The notes below the pieces were generated by a model. It made no database searches. It was not told the origin of the DNA and saw only the letters and a program-made list of their open reading frames with translations. A stretch of DNA of 64,000 bases from Gammaproteobacteria bacterium (GTDB lineage Bacteria; Pseudomonadota; Gammaproteobacteria; Competibacterales; Competibacteraceae). This document shows positions 43,564 through 53,665 of this stretch, one piece after another; position 1 is the first letter of the stretch, and each line of letters begins with the position of its first letter. The stretch covers positions 1 through 64,000 of the forward strand of contig JACKNE010000007.1 in assembly GCA_024235035.1 (NCBI GenBank), written 5' to 3'. The position numbers and the translations under genes were made by a program.

Positions 43564-43968
43564 ATGTTGATTCAATCCCTGGCTGGCCTGCCCGCGTTCC
43601 TGATGTATTTCGCTACCGCCATGGGTATGTTGACGCTATTTGCCCTGATCTATGTCTCGATCACGCCTTACCAGGAGATTGTGCTGATTCGCAAAGGCAA
43701 CACCGCTGCCGCCGCCAGCTTGAGTGGCGCTATCCTCGGTTTCGTACTGCCGTTGGCCAGCGCCATCGCTCACAGTGTCAGCCTGCCGGATATGGCGGTT
43801 TGGGGGCTGGTGGCTTTGAGCATCCAATTGTTGGCTTATGCAGCGGCGCGGTTACTTTTGCCCAATCTGGTCCACGATATTCCCGCTGGGCGGATCGCAA
43901 CCGGCATTTTTGCCGGCGCCTTGTCGCTGACGATTGGTATCCTCAACGCCGCCTGCATGACCTATTGA
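43564..43968 (+). CDS. DUF350 family inner-membrane protein
   Basis: The product has 134 residues with four hydrophobic helices (about 8-30, 44-64, 73-94 and 110-130). The conserved feature of the family is seen in TPYQEIVLIRKGNTAAAASLSGAILGFVLPLA, with polar residues between helices 1 and 2 and a second half of similar design. Function is unknown; members often accompany envelope or polysaccharide genes. ATG 43564 is chosen for its GAAGGAA site. It follows manB by 51 bases and could be part of that operon. Its 3' end overlaps the convergent kinase gene by 7 bases. Confidence 0.85.
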   Translation: MLIQSLAGLPAFLMYFATAMGMLTLFALIYVSITPYQEIVLIRKGNTAAAASLSGAILGFVLPLASAIAHSVSLPDMAVWGLVALSIQLLAYAAARLLLPNLVHDIPAGRIATGIFAGALSLTIGILNAACMTY

Positions 43969-44936
43969 GTGGTTGCAGAAGTCGCAGACGGCGCTGGCTT
44001 CACAATCGGAGATCCGTCCGAGGTGAGTGGTAGATACCAGTAAGCTAGTATTCCCCCCAATCCCATCAGTAGGATGGCAACCAGAATCCAGGGCAGCCAG
44101 TGTTGAAATAGCTTCTTGCCTGACACCATAACCGGCGGTGGATAAGCAAGCTGTTGAACAGCTTGCATGAGATCTTCGGCGCTGGTAAAGCGTGCTGCAG
44201 GATCTTTGGCTAGCAGCTGGTCGATGATCGATTGAAAACGGCGTAATGACTCCGGTAAGACGGGTATCGGCTCCTTGATTTGCAACATGGCTGTTTCGAA
44301 CACATTGGCGCCCTGAAATGGCCGGCTTCCGGTCAACATCTCATAGAATAAGATTCCCAGGCTATATAAGTCGCAGCGCGCATCCACGGGCTTGCCCAAA
44401 GCCTGTTCCGGACTCATATAATTCGGTGTTCCAATCCGCCAGCCAGCAGCAGTGAGTTGGGTCTTGTCTTCCAGGTTCTTGGCAACGCCGAAATCGGAGA
44501 GGACCGCTGTCCTCGCATCACGGAACAGGATATTGGCGGGCTTGATGTCCCGATGGATGCAGCTCTGGCGGTGGGCGTGACCGAGTGCTTGAGCGATCTG
44601 ACCGAGGAAATCCACGGCTTCTTCGGGGGTCAGGCCCGCCCGAATTCGCTCCTTGAGCGTACCGGCCTCCAGATATTCCATAGCGATATAGTATTGGTCT
44701 TCGATATTGCCGGCATCGAAAATGGTCACGATATGCGGGTGGCCAAGTCTGCCGACGATTTTTGCTTCCTTGACGAAACGTCGACAGAACGTGTCATCGC
44801 GGATGAGCTCCGGTGACAATATCTTAAGAGCCACGGGGCGACCTAACGATTCCTGGACCGCCAGATAAACGGTGGACATCGCGCCTTTACCGATGATTTT
44901 TTCGATCCGGTAACCGGGAATCTGGGACGTTTCCAT
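43962..44936 (-). CDS. membrane-anchored Ser/Thr protein kinase (PknB-like)
   Basis: The product has 324 residues. The kinase domain (about 9-265) has the glycine-rich loop GKGAMSTVYLA, catalytic Lys38, HRDIKPAN from 128, DFG at 148-150 and GTPNYMSPEQA, so it looks active. One membrane helix (about 285-306) follows, with a short Ser/Ala/Pro-rich tail outside. There are no PASTA repeats, so the external sensing part is minimal. The substrate is unknown. The gene is convergent with the DUF350 gene with a 7-base overlap at the 3' ends, so antisense interplay of the two transcripts is possible. Confidence 0.92.
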   Translation of the reverse strand: METSQIPGYRIEKIIGKGAMSTVYLAVQESLGRPVALKILSPELIRDDTFCRRFVKEAKIVGRLGHPHIVTIFDAGNIEDQYYIAMEYLEAGTLKERIRAGLTPEEAVDFLGQIAQALGHAHRQSCIHRDIKPANILFRDARTAVLSDFGVAKNLEDKTQLTAAGWRIGTPNYMSPEQALGKPVDARCDLYSLGILFYEMLTGSRPFQGANVFETAMLQIKEPIPVLPESLRRFQSIIDQLLAKDPAARFTSAEDLMQAVQQLAYPPPVMVSGKKLFQHWLPWILVAILLMGLGGILAYWYLPLTSDGSPIVKPAPSATSATTQ

Positions 44937-45160
44937 GAATTATCGATTTTGTCATGATCGGATATCGAAGTCGGAATAATGGAGCAGGCTGGTGAAAACG
45001 GCAAGCCGATCCAACTTCGTGCGGTGATTTGGCGATGATTCGCTAGGGTAACCGCAGCGACCTTGGCCGGAAAATCTGGATGAGCGCACCGCTCGATCCA
45101 GCCGCGCTGACGTTAGGCGATGTTCTGTAGCGCCTTTACGCGGTTTGCCGATCAAAAGGC

Positions 45161-45186
45161 AAAAAAATCCGCGCTTGGCGGATTTT
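45161..45186 (-). terminator. rho-independent terminator downstream of tRNA-Ala
   Basis: On the minus strand, AAAATCCGC and GCGGATTTT (45164-45172 and 45178-45186) form a 9-base stem with a 5-base loop. The left end (45161-45167) gives a run of seven T on the transcript. It lies 35 bases past the tRNA 3' end. Confidence 0.85.
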
Positions 45187-45220
45187 CAGGCTTCACTGGA
45201 ATGTCGATAAACCGTATGAA

Positions 45221-45296
<76 letters not shown>

Positions 45297-45365
45297 ATGG
45301 CAAGATTAAGACGGCAATCATACAATCTCGGCTAATGACTGGCTAGCCCCGCTTGGTAAAAAATC

Positions 45366-46049
45366 ATGCACCGTATTTCCATCATCCTACCGGTTTTGAA
45401 TGAACAGGCACATATTGTCGGTTGTCTGGATACTGTGCAGAGATTGCGCGATCAGAATTGTGAATTGATTGTCGTGGACGGTGGTAGTCGGGATCGAACG
45501 GTAAAATTGGCCAAGCCACTGGTGGATCAGGTCATCGTCAGCGCCAGGGGTCGAGCGGCGCAGATGAATGCTGGCGCTCGGCAAGCCAACGGTGCCATTC
45601 TCTGGTTTTTGCACGCCGACAGCTTGCCGCCATCGAACGCGGCGTACTTGATTCGCGCCGCCCTGAGCGACTCGAACTGCCACTGGGGTCGTTTCGATGT
45701 GCGCTTGTCCGGTCGCCAACCGGCATTGCGGGTTGTAGAGACCCTGATGAATCATCGCTCCCGCCTCACTGGTATCGCGACCGGCGATCAGGGTTTGTTC
45801 GTTCGCCGGGCACTGTTCGAACAGATCGGCGGTTATCCGCCGATCACGCTTATGGAAGACATCGCCCTCAGTCGATCCTTAAGGCGGCATAGCCGACCGG
45901 TTTGTCTGCGGCAGCGAGTGCAAACTTCCAGCCGGCGCTGGGAGCAGGATGGCATTGCTCGTACCATCTTACTGATGTGGCGCTTGCGGTTGGCCTATTT
46001 CTTGGGCGCTGACCCTAACCGACTGGCCCGGAGCTACTACCGTTCATGA
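45366..46049 (+). CDS. TIGR04283-type family 2 glycosyltransferase
   Basis: The product has 227 residues: SIILPVLNEQAHIVGCLDTV at the start, DGGSRDRT as the nucleotide-sugar binding loop, ARGRAAQMNAGARQANG, WFLHADS (DXD-like site), and RRWEQDGIARTILLMWRLRL near the C-terminus. These fit the small TIGR04283 glycosyltransferases, usually encoded beside the TIGR04282 family, as here. The acceptor is unknown. Its stop overlaps the start of the next gene as ATGA, so the pair is co-translated. Confidence 0.9.
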   Translation: MHRISIILPVLNEQAHIVGCLDTVQRLRDQNCELIVVDGGSRDRTVKLAKPLVDQVIVSARGRAAQMNAGARQANGAILWFLHADSLPPSNAAYLIRAALSDSNCHWGRFDVRLSGRQPALRVVETLMNHRSRLTGIATGDQGLFVRRALFEQIGGYPPITLMEDIALSRSLRRHSRPVCLRQRVQTSSRRWEQDGIARTILLMWRLRLAYFLGADPNRLARSYYRS

Positions 46050-46717
46050 GCGATCTTTATCCGTTTCCTAATGCTCGGCTGCTGATTTTTGCCAAGGCGC
46101 CGGTTCCCGGACAGGTTAAAACCCGACTGGCGGGACGACTCGGTGCGTGCGGTGCAGCGAATCTGTATAAAAAACTGCTGCGCCGGACCCTAGCCCTTGC
46201 GGTTTCCGCCCGTTTGTGTCCCGTGGAGCTGTGGTGCGCGCCGGAGACACGACACGGTTTTTTCGCTATCTGCCGGCGCGAATACGGCGTGCGCTTGCGC
46301 CGGCAGGGCGCCGGCGATCTAGGCCAGCGCATGCATCATGCGCTGAGCCGGGCGCTGGCAGAGGGGCATCATGCCGTGTTGCTTGGCGGAGATTGCATCT
46401 CGCTAGGTGCAGCAGAGTTAGGTGAAGCCCTCCGCCAGCTCGCTGCCGGACCAGAGGCCGTGTTGGGTCCGGCCAGCGATGGCGGTTATGTGCTGGTCGG
46501 TCTACGCCGGCCTTGTTCTCGGATGTTTCAGGGAATTGTCTGGGGGACAGCGACTGTCATGGCGGCCACCCACCGACGGCTACACCGGACAGGAATGCAA
46601 TGGGCCGAATTACCTATGGGTTGGGATGTGGATGTGCCTGCCGACTTGCGGCGGTTGCGCCGCACTCAGGCTGAAGAGGCTGTCTCGTGTGCATCGCCGA
46701 AAGATTCGGTTGTATAG
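46046..46717 (+). CDS. TIGR04282/DUF2064 nucleotidyltransferase-fold glycosyltransferase
   Basis: The product has 223 residues: LLIFAKAPVPGQVKTRLAGR at the start (nucleotide-binding), LGQRMHHAL, HHAVLLGGDCISLGAAELGE with the acidic metal site, GPASDGGYVLVGLRR, and MGWDVDVPADLRRL near the end. This GT-A-like family is linked in some bacteria to arsenosugar or related glycoside biosynthesis; no arsenic genes are nearby. It is coupled to the TIGR04283 gene upstream. Its 3' end overlaps the convergent AmmeMemoRadiSam A gene by 52 bases. Confidence 0.9.
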   Translation: MSDLYPFPNARLLIFAKAPVPGQVKTRLAGRLGACGAANLYKKLLRRTLALAVSARLCPVELWCAPETRHGFFAICRREYGVRLRRQGAGDLGQRMHHALSRALAEGHHAVLLGGDCISLGAAELGEALRQLAAGPEAVLGPASDGGYVLVGLRRPCSRMFQGIVWGTATVMAATHRRLHRTGMQWAELPMGWDVDVPADLRRLRRTQAEEAVSCASPKDSVV

Positions 46718-47262
46718 CGCTCGGCTTGCAGTTCCAGCGACCAGAAATCGGGAGACAGTCCCGCTTTTTGCTTGAGATGCGCGAGGAACACAGGCGGATC
46801 GGCCAGCTGTTCCCAGACCGACGGTAGGAAGGTGGCGCGGTGCTGGCGAAAATGCAGGATCAATCCATCCACGCCGGGCTGCAGTTGCGCCAGTAATTCC
46901 TGTTCGGAGCGGAATGACAGAGGCTCTGGCGGTGACAGCACCGAAAGATGTATCTCCAGTTTTGGGAATTCCTCTGCGTGCAATTTCGGAAAACGTGGGT
47001 CCTCGAACGCAGCGGCGTAGGCATGAACGGCAACATCCCGAACCAGCGGCTGGTAAGCGATGAGCGCACCGATGCATCCGCGCAACCGCCCCTCGATTTC
47101 CAGGGTCACAAAAGTGGCTCGCGCCGATCGCAGTGTTGCCGGGTAATCACTTGGATCGACCGGTAACGCTCGATGATGGTACAGGCCATGCTGGATGGAA
47201 GCACGGGCAACTTGCAGTAGCGTCGCCCGGTCCTGGATGGATAATGCATCAATGGAAAGCAT
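46666..47262 (-). CDS. amrA: AmmeMemoRadiSam system protein A (AMMECR1 domain)
   Basis: The product has 198 residues. The AMMECR1 signatures are ATFVTLEIEGRLRGCIGALIAY, AFEDPRFPKLHAEEF, LEIHLSVLSPPEPL and GVDGLILHFRQHRATFLPSVWEQL. The biochemical role of this domain is not settled; it occurs with Memo and a radical SAM enzyme across bacteria and archaea, as here. ATG 47262 is chosen by homology; it lies 14 bases inside the amrB gene, so the two are translationally coupled. The last 52 bases are shared, on opposite strands, with the glycosyltransferase gene. Confidence 0.92.
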   Translation of the reverse strand: MLSIDALSIQDRATLLQVARASIQHGLYHHRALPVDPSDYPATLRSARATFVTLEIEGRLRGCIGALIAYQPLVRDVAVHAYAAAFEDPRFPKLHAEEFPKLEIHLSVLSPPEPLSFRSEQELLAQLQPGVDGLILHFRQHRATFLPSVWEQLADPPVFLAHLKQKAGLSPDFWSLELQAERYTTESFGDAHETASSA

Positions 47263-48037
47263 AAGCGCCGTACCCCACCACCTGATCGCGTGAGCCGGCG
47301 GTATCCCCGGAATTGCGGAGGTCGAGGGTCTCACCATGCAGGTCCTTCCGCTGCGCCACCCACAGCAGGCCATTGACCGGATTGCGCCCACAAGCCTGCT
47401 CATAGCCGATATCCTGAAAGCGCAGCGTCTCGATGGCTTTGGACGTCTCGCTATCTAGATAGCGCGCGGTCTGGTAGTCGTGATAGTGGCTCAAGTCGGA
47501 GCTGATGACGATCAGCGTTTCCGGGCCGCCCCACAAAACTTCCAATATGGTTCCGACCTGCTGTGGGCGAGCATCGCCAACCACCAATGGCACCAGTTTG
47601 AACGGACCCAATACCTCTTGCAGGAACGGCAAGTGGACCTCCAAGCTGTGTTCCTGCGTATGAGCCTGCTCCAGAAAGCTGACATCCGGTAGTTGCCGGA
47701 TCTGTTCGATGGCTTCCTGGTCCACTGGAACCAGACCCAGCGGGGTTGCAAAGGCTTGCATGGAGCTGACGGCAATTCCTCGAAAACCGACCCGGTGGCT
47801 GGGACCCAACAGCACGACGCGCGTGACGATCTCGCTGATGGCTTTGATCCGAGCGTAGGCGGAAGCAGCGATGGGTCCAGAATAAACATAGCCAGCATGT
47901 GGTGCGATGATCGCCTTGGGTGGCGGTCCAGCCATTGGCTGGACTTGGTTGAGAAATGCTTGTATCTGTGCGTGCAGCTCGGCAGCGCTCGCTGGGTAGA
48001 ATAATCCCGCCACAGCGGGTGTGCGTGTGGTTTGCAT
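47249..48037 (-). CDS. amrB: AmmeMemoRadiSam system protein B (Memo family)
   Basis: The product has 262 residues: TPAVAGLFYPASAAEL at the start, AIIAPHAGYVYSG with the metal-binding His, VLLGPSHRVGFRGIAVS, QEHSLEVHLPFLQ, VISSDLSHYHDYQTA and ACGRNPVNGLL. Memo proteins resemble extradiol dioxygenases with three His ligands, all visible here; human MEMO1 binds metals. ATG 48037 is chosen for the GGGAGGG site and the family start. It is divergent from the radical SAM gene 176 bases away, and it overlaps amrA. Confidence 0.94.
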   Translation of the reverse strand: MQTTRTPAVAGLFYPASAAELHAQIQAFLNQVQPMAGPPPKAIIAPHAGYVYSGPIAASAYARIKAISEIVTRVVLLGPSHRVGFRGIAVSSMQAFATPLGLVPVDQEAIEQIRQLPDVSFLEQAHTQEHSLEVHLPFLQEVLGPFKLVPLVVGDARPQQVGTILEVLWGGPETLIVISSDLSHYHDYQTARYLDSETSKAIETLRFQDIGYEQACGRNPVNGLLWVAQRKDLHGETLDLRNSGDTAGSRDQVVGYGAYAFH

Positions 48038-48213
48038 GACGATACCCTCCCGGATCAATTTGCCAACAAGGTAGTCAGAACATAGGATGCAAATATGGCT
48101 ACTCTCTAAATATCAAGTATAGAGTGTCATTCGACCAGAAAAGATCAAAACCTTATCAAAAACCAGTTTTTTATCGACTGGAATGATTGAGAGCCTTTGC
48201 GCAGGAGGCTGCC

Positions 48214-49335
48214 ATGACGATCAAGACGACTCATACCCCGATGATCAGTTCTTCCATTACTACTACCGATTTCTTTCCAACCCGATACTGGCATGTCTTG
48301 GACGATGGCCGTGTGCAATGCGATGTTTGCCCGCGTTATTGCAAATTGCACGAAGGTCAACAAGGTTTGTGCTTCGTGCGCGGCTGCCACGATGGCCAAA
48401 TGATGCTGACCAGCTATGGCCGCTCCAGCGGCTTTTGCATTGATCCGATCGAGAAGAAGCCACTCAACCACTTCCTGCCGGGTACGCCGATCTTGTCGTT
48501 CGGCACGGCTGGCTGCAATCTGGCTTGCAAATTCTGTCAGAACTGGGATATGAGCAAATCGCGTGAGATGGATACGCTAGCGGATGAAGCCTCGCCGATG
48601 GAATTGGCGCGCGTCGCTCACGAGCTAGGTTGCCGCAGCGTGGCTTATACCTATAATGACCCAGTGATTTTCATGGAATATGCAATCGATACCGCAATCG
48701 CTTGCCGGGAGTACGGCATCCAGTCGGTGGCAGTGACCGCCGGCTATGTCTGTGAGGAGCCACGCCAAGAGTTCTTTCGCCACATGGACGCTGCTAATGT
48801 CGATCTTAAGGCCTTCACCGAGGATTTTTATTGGAAGCTCTGCGGTGGTCACCTGCAGCCGGTGCTGGATACCTTGATTTATCTAAAGCAGGAAACGCAG
48901 GTATGGTTCGAGATCACTACGCTACTGATTCCCGGTGAAAACGACTCAGATGCAGAGTTGGAAGCGTTGACACAGTGGGTGATGGAGAATCTAGGGCCGG
49001 ATGTGCCGATTCATTTCACCGCCTTTCATCCAGATTGGAAAATGATGAATCATTCACCGACTCCGCCTTCGACCCTGAGCCGAGCGCGGCGGATCGCCAT
49101 GAAAAACGGTATTCGTTATGCCTATACCGGCAATGTGCATGATGAGAAAGGCGATAGCACCTATTGCCATCAGTGTGGCCAGAAACTGATCGGTCGTGAC
49201 TGGTACACGCTAGGGGTTTGGAACTTGACAGCGGAAGGTGATTGCAATGCTTGTGGCGCACGTTGCGCGGGGGTGTTCGAGGCCAAACCAGGATGTTGGG
49301 GTGCGCGTCGGCGTCCCGTTCGCCTTCGGCAATAG
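48214..49335 (+). CDS. amrS: AmmeMemoRadiSam system radical SAM enzyme
   Basis: The product has 373 residues. The radical SAM cluster motif CNLACKFC (Cys101, Cys105, Cys108) lies in FGTAGCNLACKFCQNWD. An N-terminal cysteine set (CDVCPRYCKL, GLCFVRG, about 36-57) and a C-terminal set (TYCHQCGQKLIGRDW and CNACGARCAG) could hold further clusters or zinc. Core segments SVAYTYNDPVIFMEYA and VDLKAFTEDFY match the AmrS/PflA-like family. The chemistry is unknown. ATG 48214 follows a perfect AGGAGG site. It completes the three-part system with the divergent amrB-amrA pair. Confidence 0.94.
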   Translation: MTIKTTHTPMISSSITTTDFFPTRYWHVLDDGRVQCDVCPRYCKLHEGQQGLCFVRGCHDGQMMLTSYGRSSGFCIDPIEKKPLNHFLPGTPILSFGTAGCNLACKFCQNWDMSKSREMDTLADEASPMELARVAHELGCRSVAYTYNDPVIFMEYAIDTAIACREYGIQSVAVTAGYVCEEPRQEFFRHMDAANVDLKAFTEDFYWKLCGGHLQPVLDTLIYLKQETQVWFEITTLLIPGENDSDAELEALTQWVMENLGPDVPIHFTAFHPDWKMMNHSPTPPSTLSRARRIAMKNGIRYAYTGNVHDEKGDSTYCHQCGQKLIGRDWYTLGVWNLTAEGDCNACGARCAGVFEAKPGCWGARRRPVRLRQ

Positions 49336-49367
49336 GCTGCTTGAGCAGTTGACTGGTTCGCTATACT

Positions 49368-49388
49368 TGACCTCTGACCTCTGACCTC
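49368..49388. repeat. three tandem copies of TGACCTC upstream of the sulfurtransferase gene
   Basis: Three perfect 7-base units (49368-49374, 49375-49381, 49382-49388) end 12 bases before the start codon, in the place where a promoter or leader would be. It could be a slippage-prone spacer; a regulatory role is not shown. Confidence 0.8.
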
Positions 49389-49400
49389 TGATTTCCCTTC

Positions 49401-50246
49401 ATGACCTACACCACTCTCATCGATATCGCTACCCTGCGAGTTCACCTCAACGACCCCGATTGGGTGGTCGTGGATTGCCGCTTCAAGCTGATGGATACCG
49501 AAGCGGGTCGGTGCGCCTACCGGAACGAGCATATCCCTGGCGCCCGCTATGCGCACCTGGATGAAGACTTGTCCGGCCCGATTACGCCATTGACCGGACG
49601 GCATCCTTTACCTGACCCGGTGCGATTGGCGCATCAATACGGTGCATGGGGCATCGGCGAAAACACTCAAGTGGTCGTCTATGACGACTTGGGCGGGATG
49701 CTGGCCGCTGCGCGATTATGGTGGTTGCTGCGCTGGCTGGGACATGAAACAGTGGCTGTGTTGGATGGTGGCTTGCCTGCCTGGCAACGAGCGGAATTAC
49801 CATTGACTGCCGATTTGCCAGTCGTGCGACCGGCTGCTTTCAACGGTCAGCCGGACCATCGGTTATGGTTGACGACGGAGCAGGTCATGGCGTTGTCACC
49901 GAAGGAAGCGGTGCTGGTGGATGCGCGGGCTGCTACCCGCTATCGAGGGCTAGCCGAACCCATCGACCCGGTGGCTGGGCATATCCCCGGTTCGATTAAT
50001 TTGCCCACCGAGGGTAATTTGACGCCCAATGGGTGTTTTCTGCCTGGGGATGTCTTGAGGGCGCGCTTTACGGCGGCGCTGACAGGGCGAGCGCCGGCAG
50101 CGGCGGTTCATAGTTGTGGTTCTGGCGTAACCGCTTGCCACAACCTGTTGGCGATGGAAACAGCTGGATTAAGCGGTTCACGGCTATATGCGGGTTCATG
50201 GAGCGAATGGATCAGCGATCCCAGTCGCTCCATTGCCACCGGTTAG
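49401..50246 (+). CDS. sulfurtransferase (tandem rhodanese domains)
   Basis: The product has 281 residues with two rhodanese domains. The first (about 1-135) is the non-catalytic one, with Asp in place of the active Cys (VVVYDDLGG). The second (about 150-281) has Cys239 in HSCGSGVTA. The CGSG loop is closer to the 3-mercaptopyruvate/SseA type (CGSGVTA) than to thiosulfate rhodanese (CRxGxx[RT]). It moves sulfane sulfur to acceptors such as thioredoxin or cyanide. ATG 49401 fits family starts. The stop overlaps that of the next, convergent gene by 4 bases. Confidence 0.93.
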   Translation: MTYTTLIDIATLRVHLNDPDWVVVDCRFKLMDTEAGRCAYRNEHIPGARYAHLDEDLSGPITPLTGRHPLPDPVRLAHQYGAWGIGENTQVVVYDDLGGMLAAARLWWLLRWLGHETVAVLDGGLPAWQRAELPLTADLPVVRPAAFNGQPDHRLWLTTEQVMALSPKEAVLVDARAATRYRGLAEPIDPVAGHIPGSINLPTEGNLTPNGCFLPGDVLRARFTAALTGRAPAAAVHSCGSGVTACHNLLAMETAGLSGSRLYAGSWSEWISDPSRSIATG

Positions 50247-50482
50247 CCACAAGCGATATTCTCTGTCGTCAGCCCGTTCGGATATAGAGCTTCCAGCGCT
50301 TCCGACTCGACGCGGATGACCTCGATGTCGCCCTTGCGGGTGAAATTCCAACCGTGAGCATGCTCCAGGCCGAAGATGGCGTAGGATTGGATGGAATAAC
50401 CGCGTAGGCCAATGCGATCTGCGATTCTCATCGTGCTGCTTGCCTGGTCGAGCGCTTTACTTTGGATGTTGTTCCCGTTCAT
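50243..50482 (-). CDS. small protein of unknown function (79 aa)
   Basis: I do not recognise it. ATG 50482 follows a strong GAGGGGG site, so the frame is probably expressed. The product is soluble with no signal peptide: MRIADRIGLRGYSIQSYAIF in the middle, then a charged stretch (RKGDIEVIRVESEALEALY) and a C-terminal cysteine. It is convergent with the sulfurtransferase gene, sharing 4 bases at the 3' end. Confidence 0.55.
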   Translation of the reverse strand: MNGNNIQSKALDQASSTMRIADRIGLRGYSIQSYAIFGLEHAHGWNFTRKGDIEVIRVESEALEALYPNGLTTENIACG

Positions 50483-50709
50483 GACTGTCCCCCTCGAAGG
50501 CGTTATTGGCATTCGGTTAGGTTGTAAATCAGATTATCGGCAATAGCCCGCCAAGGCTGTAGCTGTTCTGTCATCATCCTGGCATCGCAAGCGGATGCTT
50601 CGAGTATGATTGCTAATTTGTTTAGCAAATATTACGCCATGATCCATGGGAGCCGTCGATACTCTTCTCCTGCAGGCGAACAGAGATAGACTCGGTTAAC
50701 AGTGATATT

Positions 50710-51237
50710 TCAGCGATCGCCATGCTGGGTTTCAGGTGCAGGCGATGGTGGGATGGAAAAAACGTGTGTCGCCTGCCATTCCTCGACCTTACGTTTGGCC
50801 TCTTCTATTTGGGAGGGGGTCATTTTTTCGATGACTTCCTGTTTGGCTTGTGGGGCTTGGCTGTCGCCTTGACTGTCGGCCATTGCGTACCAGAAATAGG
50901 CTTGCACGAAATCCGCCGGTCCGCCTTCGCCTTCCTCATACATGATGCCGAGATTGATCTGCGCCTGCGGCAGGCCTTGCTGGGCAGCCTTGCGATACCA
51001 CTCCATCGCTTGGAGGTCATCCAAAGGCACTCCATAGCCGTTGTCGTACAACACGCCCAAGTTGAACTGCGCGAAAGCAAAGCCTTGTTCCGCCAGTGGT
51101 CGGACAATCGCGATTTCAGTTGTGTAATCGCCGCGTTCATGGGCCGTCCTGGCCCGATCCCAGTCACCCTCTGTGGCCCAAACTGACACAGTGCTGAGCA
51201 AACTACCTGCCAGCAACAGAAATAACAGCTTTTTCAT
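50710..51237 (-). CDS. periplasmic SEL1-repeat protein
   Basis: The product has 175 residues. A signal peptide (MKKLLFLLLAGSLLSTVSVWA) is followed by about two and a half SEL1/TPR-like repeats (residues 45-125): AEQGFAFAQFNLGVLYDNGY, AAQQGLPQAQINLGIMYEEG and QAYFWYAMAD. A charged helical tail follows. SEL1 repeats form alpha-solenoids that bind partner proteins; the partner is not evident. It is a single gene with no tight neighbours. Confidence 0.88.
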   Translation of the reverse strand: MKKLLFLLLAGSLLSTVSVWATEGDWDRARTAHERGDYTTEIAIVRPLAEQGFAFAQFNLGVLYDNGYGVPLDDLQAMEWYRKAAQQGLPQAQINLGIMYEEGEGGPADFVQAYFWYAMADSQGDSQAPQAKQEVIEKMTPSQIEEAKRKVEEWQATHVFSIPPSPAPETQHGDR

Positions 51238-51428
51238 GCAGAAATACTCGCGGGTTCAATGGGTGAATAGGAAGGATTTGCCCTCTTTCAGGGAGAGAAG
51301 TCGGTCGTATGCATCAGGATGGGTCTTGTTCAGCGCCTGTTTGGCGCCAGCCGGACTCACCGTCCGGAGTAGACTCAGAGTCGGAACCAGCGATGGTAGA
51401 CGAGACCACCCTATGCGAAGCAGACGGC

Positions 51429-51659
51429 TCAAGCCCAGCGCAGATCGTCGTTATTATTCCAGGCGCGAGCCAATGAGGCCCACCCTGCCATCCAGGCGTG
51501 GTAAAGGTGACTGTTGGTGACATAAGGATTGCGATCCTCGCCTCGATTGGCCGCCTCGACGCCTTGCCGGAAGGCTTGACGCAAGAGCGGAGCCAGTTTT
51601 CTAGAAAAATCGGGAGTATTGCGCATTAGCTGTTTGATGAACCAAGCCGGATTTTGCAT
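51429..51659 (-). CDS. small Rmf/CrpP-like protein
   Basis: The product has 76 residues. The centre reads AFRQGVEAANRGEDRNPY, then AWMAGWASLARAW, which fits the G-x2-A-x3-G ... PY ... W-x2-GW pattern shared by ribosome modulation factor and CrpP-type small proteins. Classic Rmf is about 55 residues; this has about 20 extra at the N-terminus (MQNPAWFIKQLMRNTPDF). No clear ribosome-binding site precedes ATG 51659 or the alternative ATG 51626. It lies 35 bases after msbA on the same strand. Assignment is by pattern only; a role in ribosome hibernation is inference. Confidence 0.5.
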   Translation of the reverse strand: MQNPAWFIKQLMRNTPDFSRKLAPLLRQAFRQGVEAANRGEDRNPYVTNSHLYHAWMAGWASLARAWNNNDDLRWA

Positions 51660-51694
51660 CGTCGCGAAACATTGTTGTGTAGTTGACAGTATTT

Positions 51695-53452
<1,758 letters not shown>

Positions 53453-53665
53453 TGAGGTGGATTATAGAGCCGCGGCGCTCGTTATACTGCCCGTCCGATC
53501 GTGATACCCATGCCATAGCGCGGCCAACTTCACATCCCCCAGCCGGATTTCCTGGAAGGTTTGGATGCCAATACAGGCGTTCAACCTCCTGGTTTCGGCT
53601 TGACGTTCCAGAGTCCATCCGCTAGAGCGACCCATGGTTCAGCCGGTTGGGACAGGGTCGATCTT

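Noticed and set aside
45078..45101. imperfect hairpin between the kinase gene and the tRNA terminator
   Set aside because: The stem has a bulge and no T-tract or conserved context, so no RNA or terminator could be claimed.
49368..49388. possible regulator operator made of three 7-base repeats
   Set aside because: The direct units have no palindrome or spacing typical of a known operator; recorded only as a repeat.
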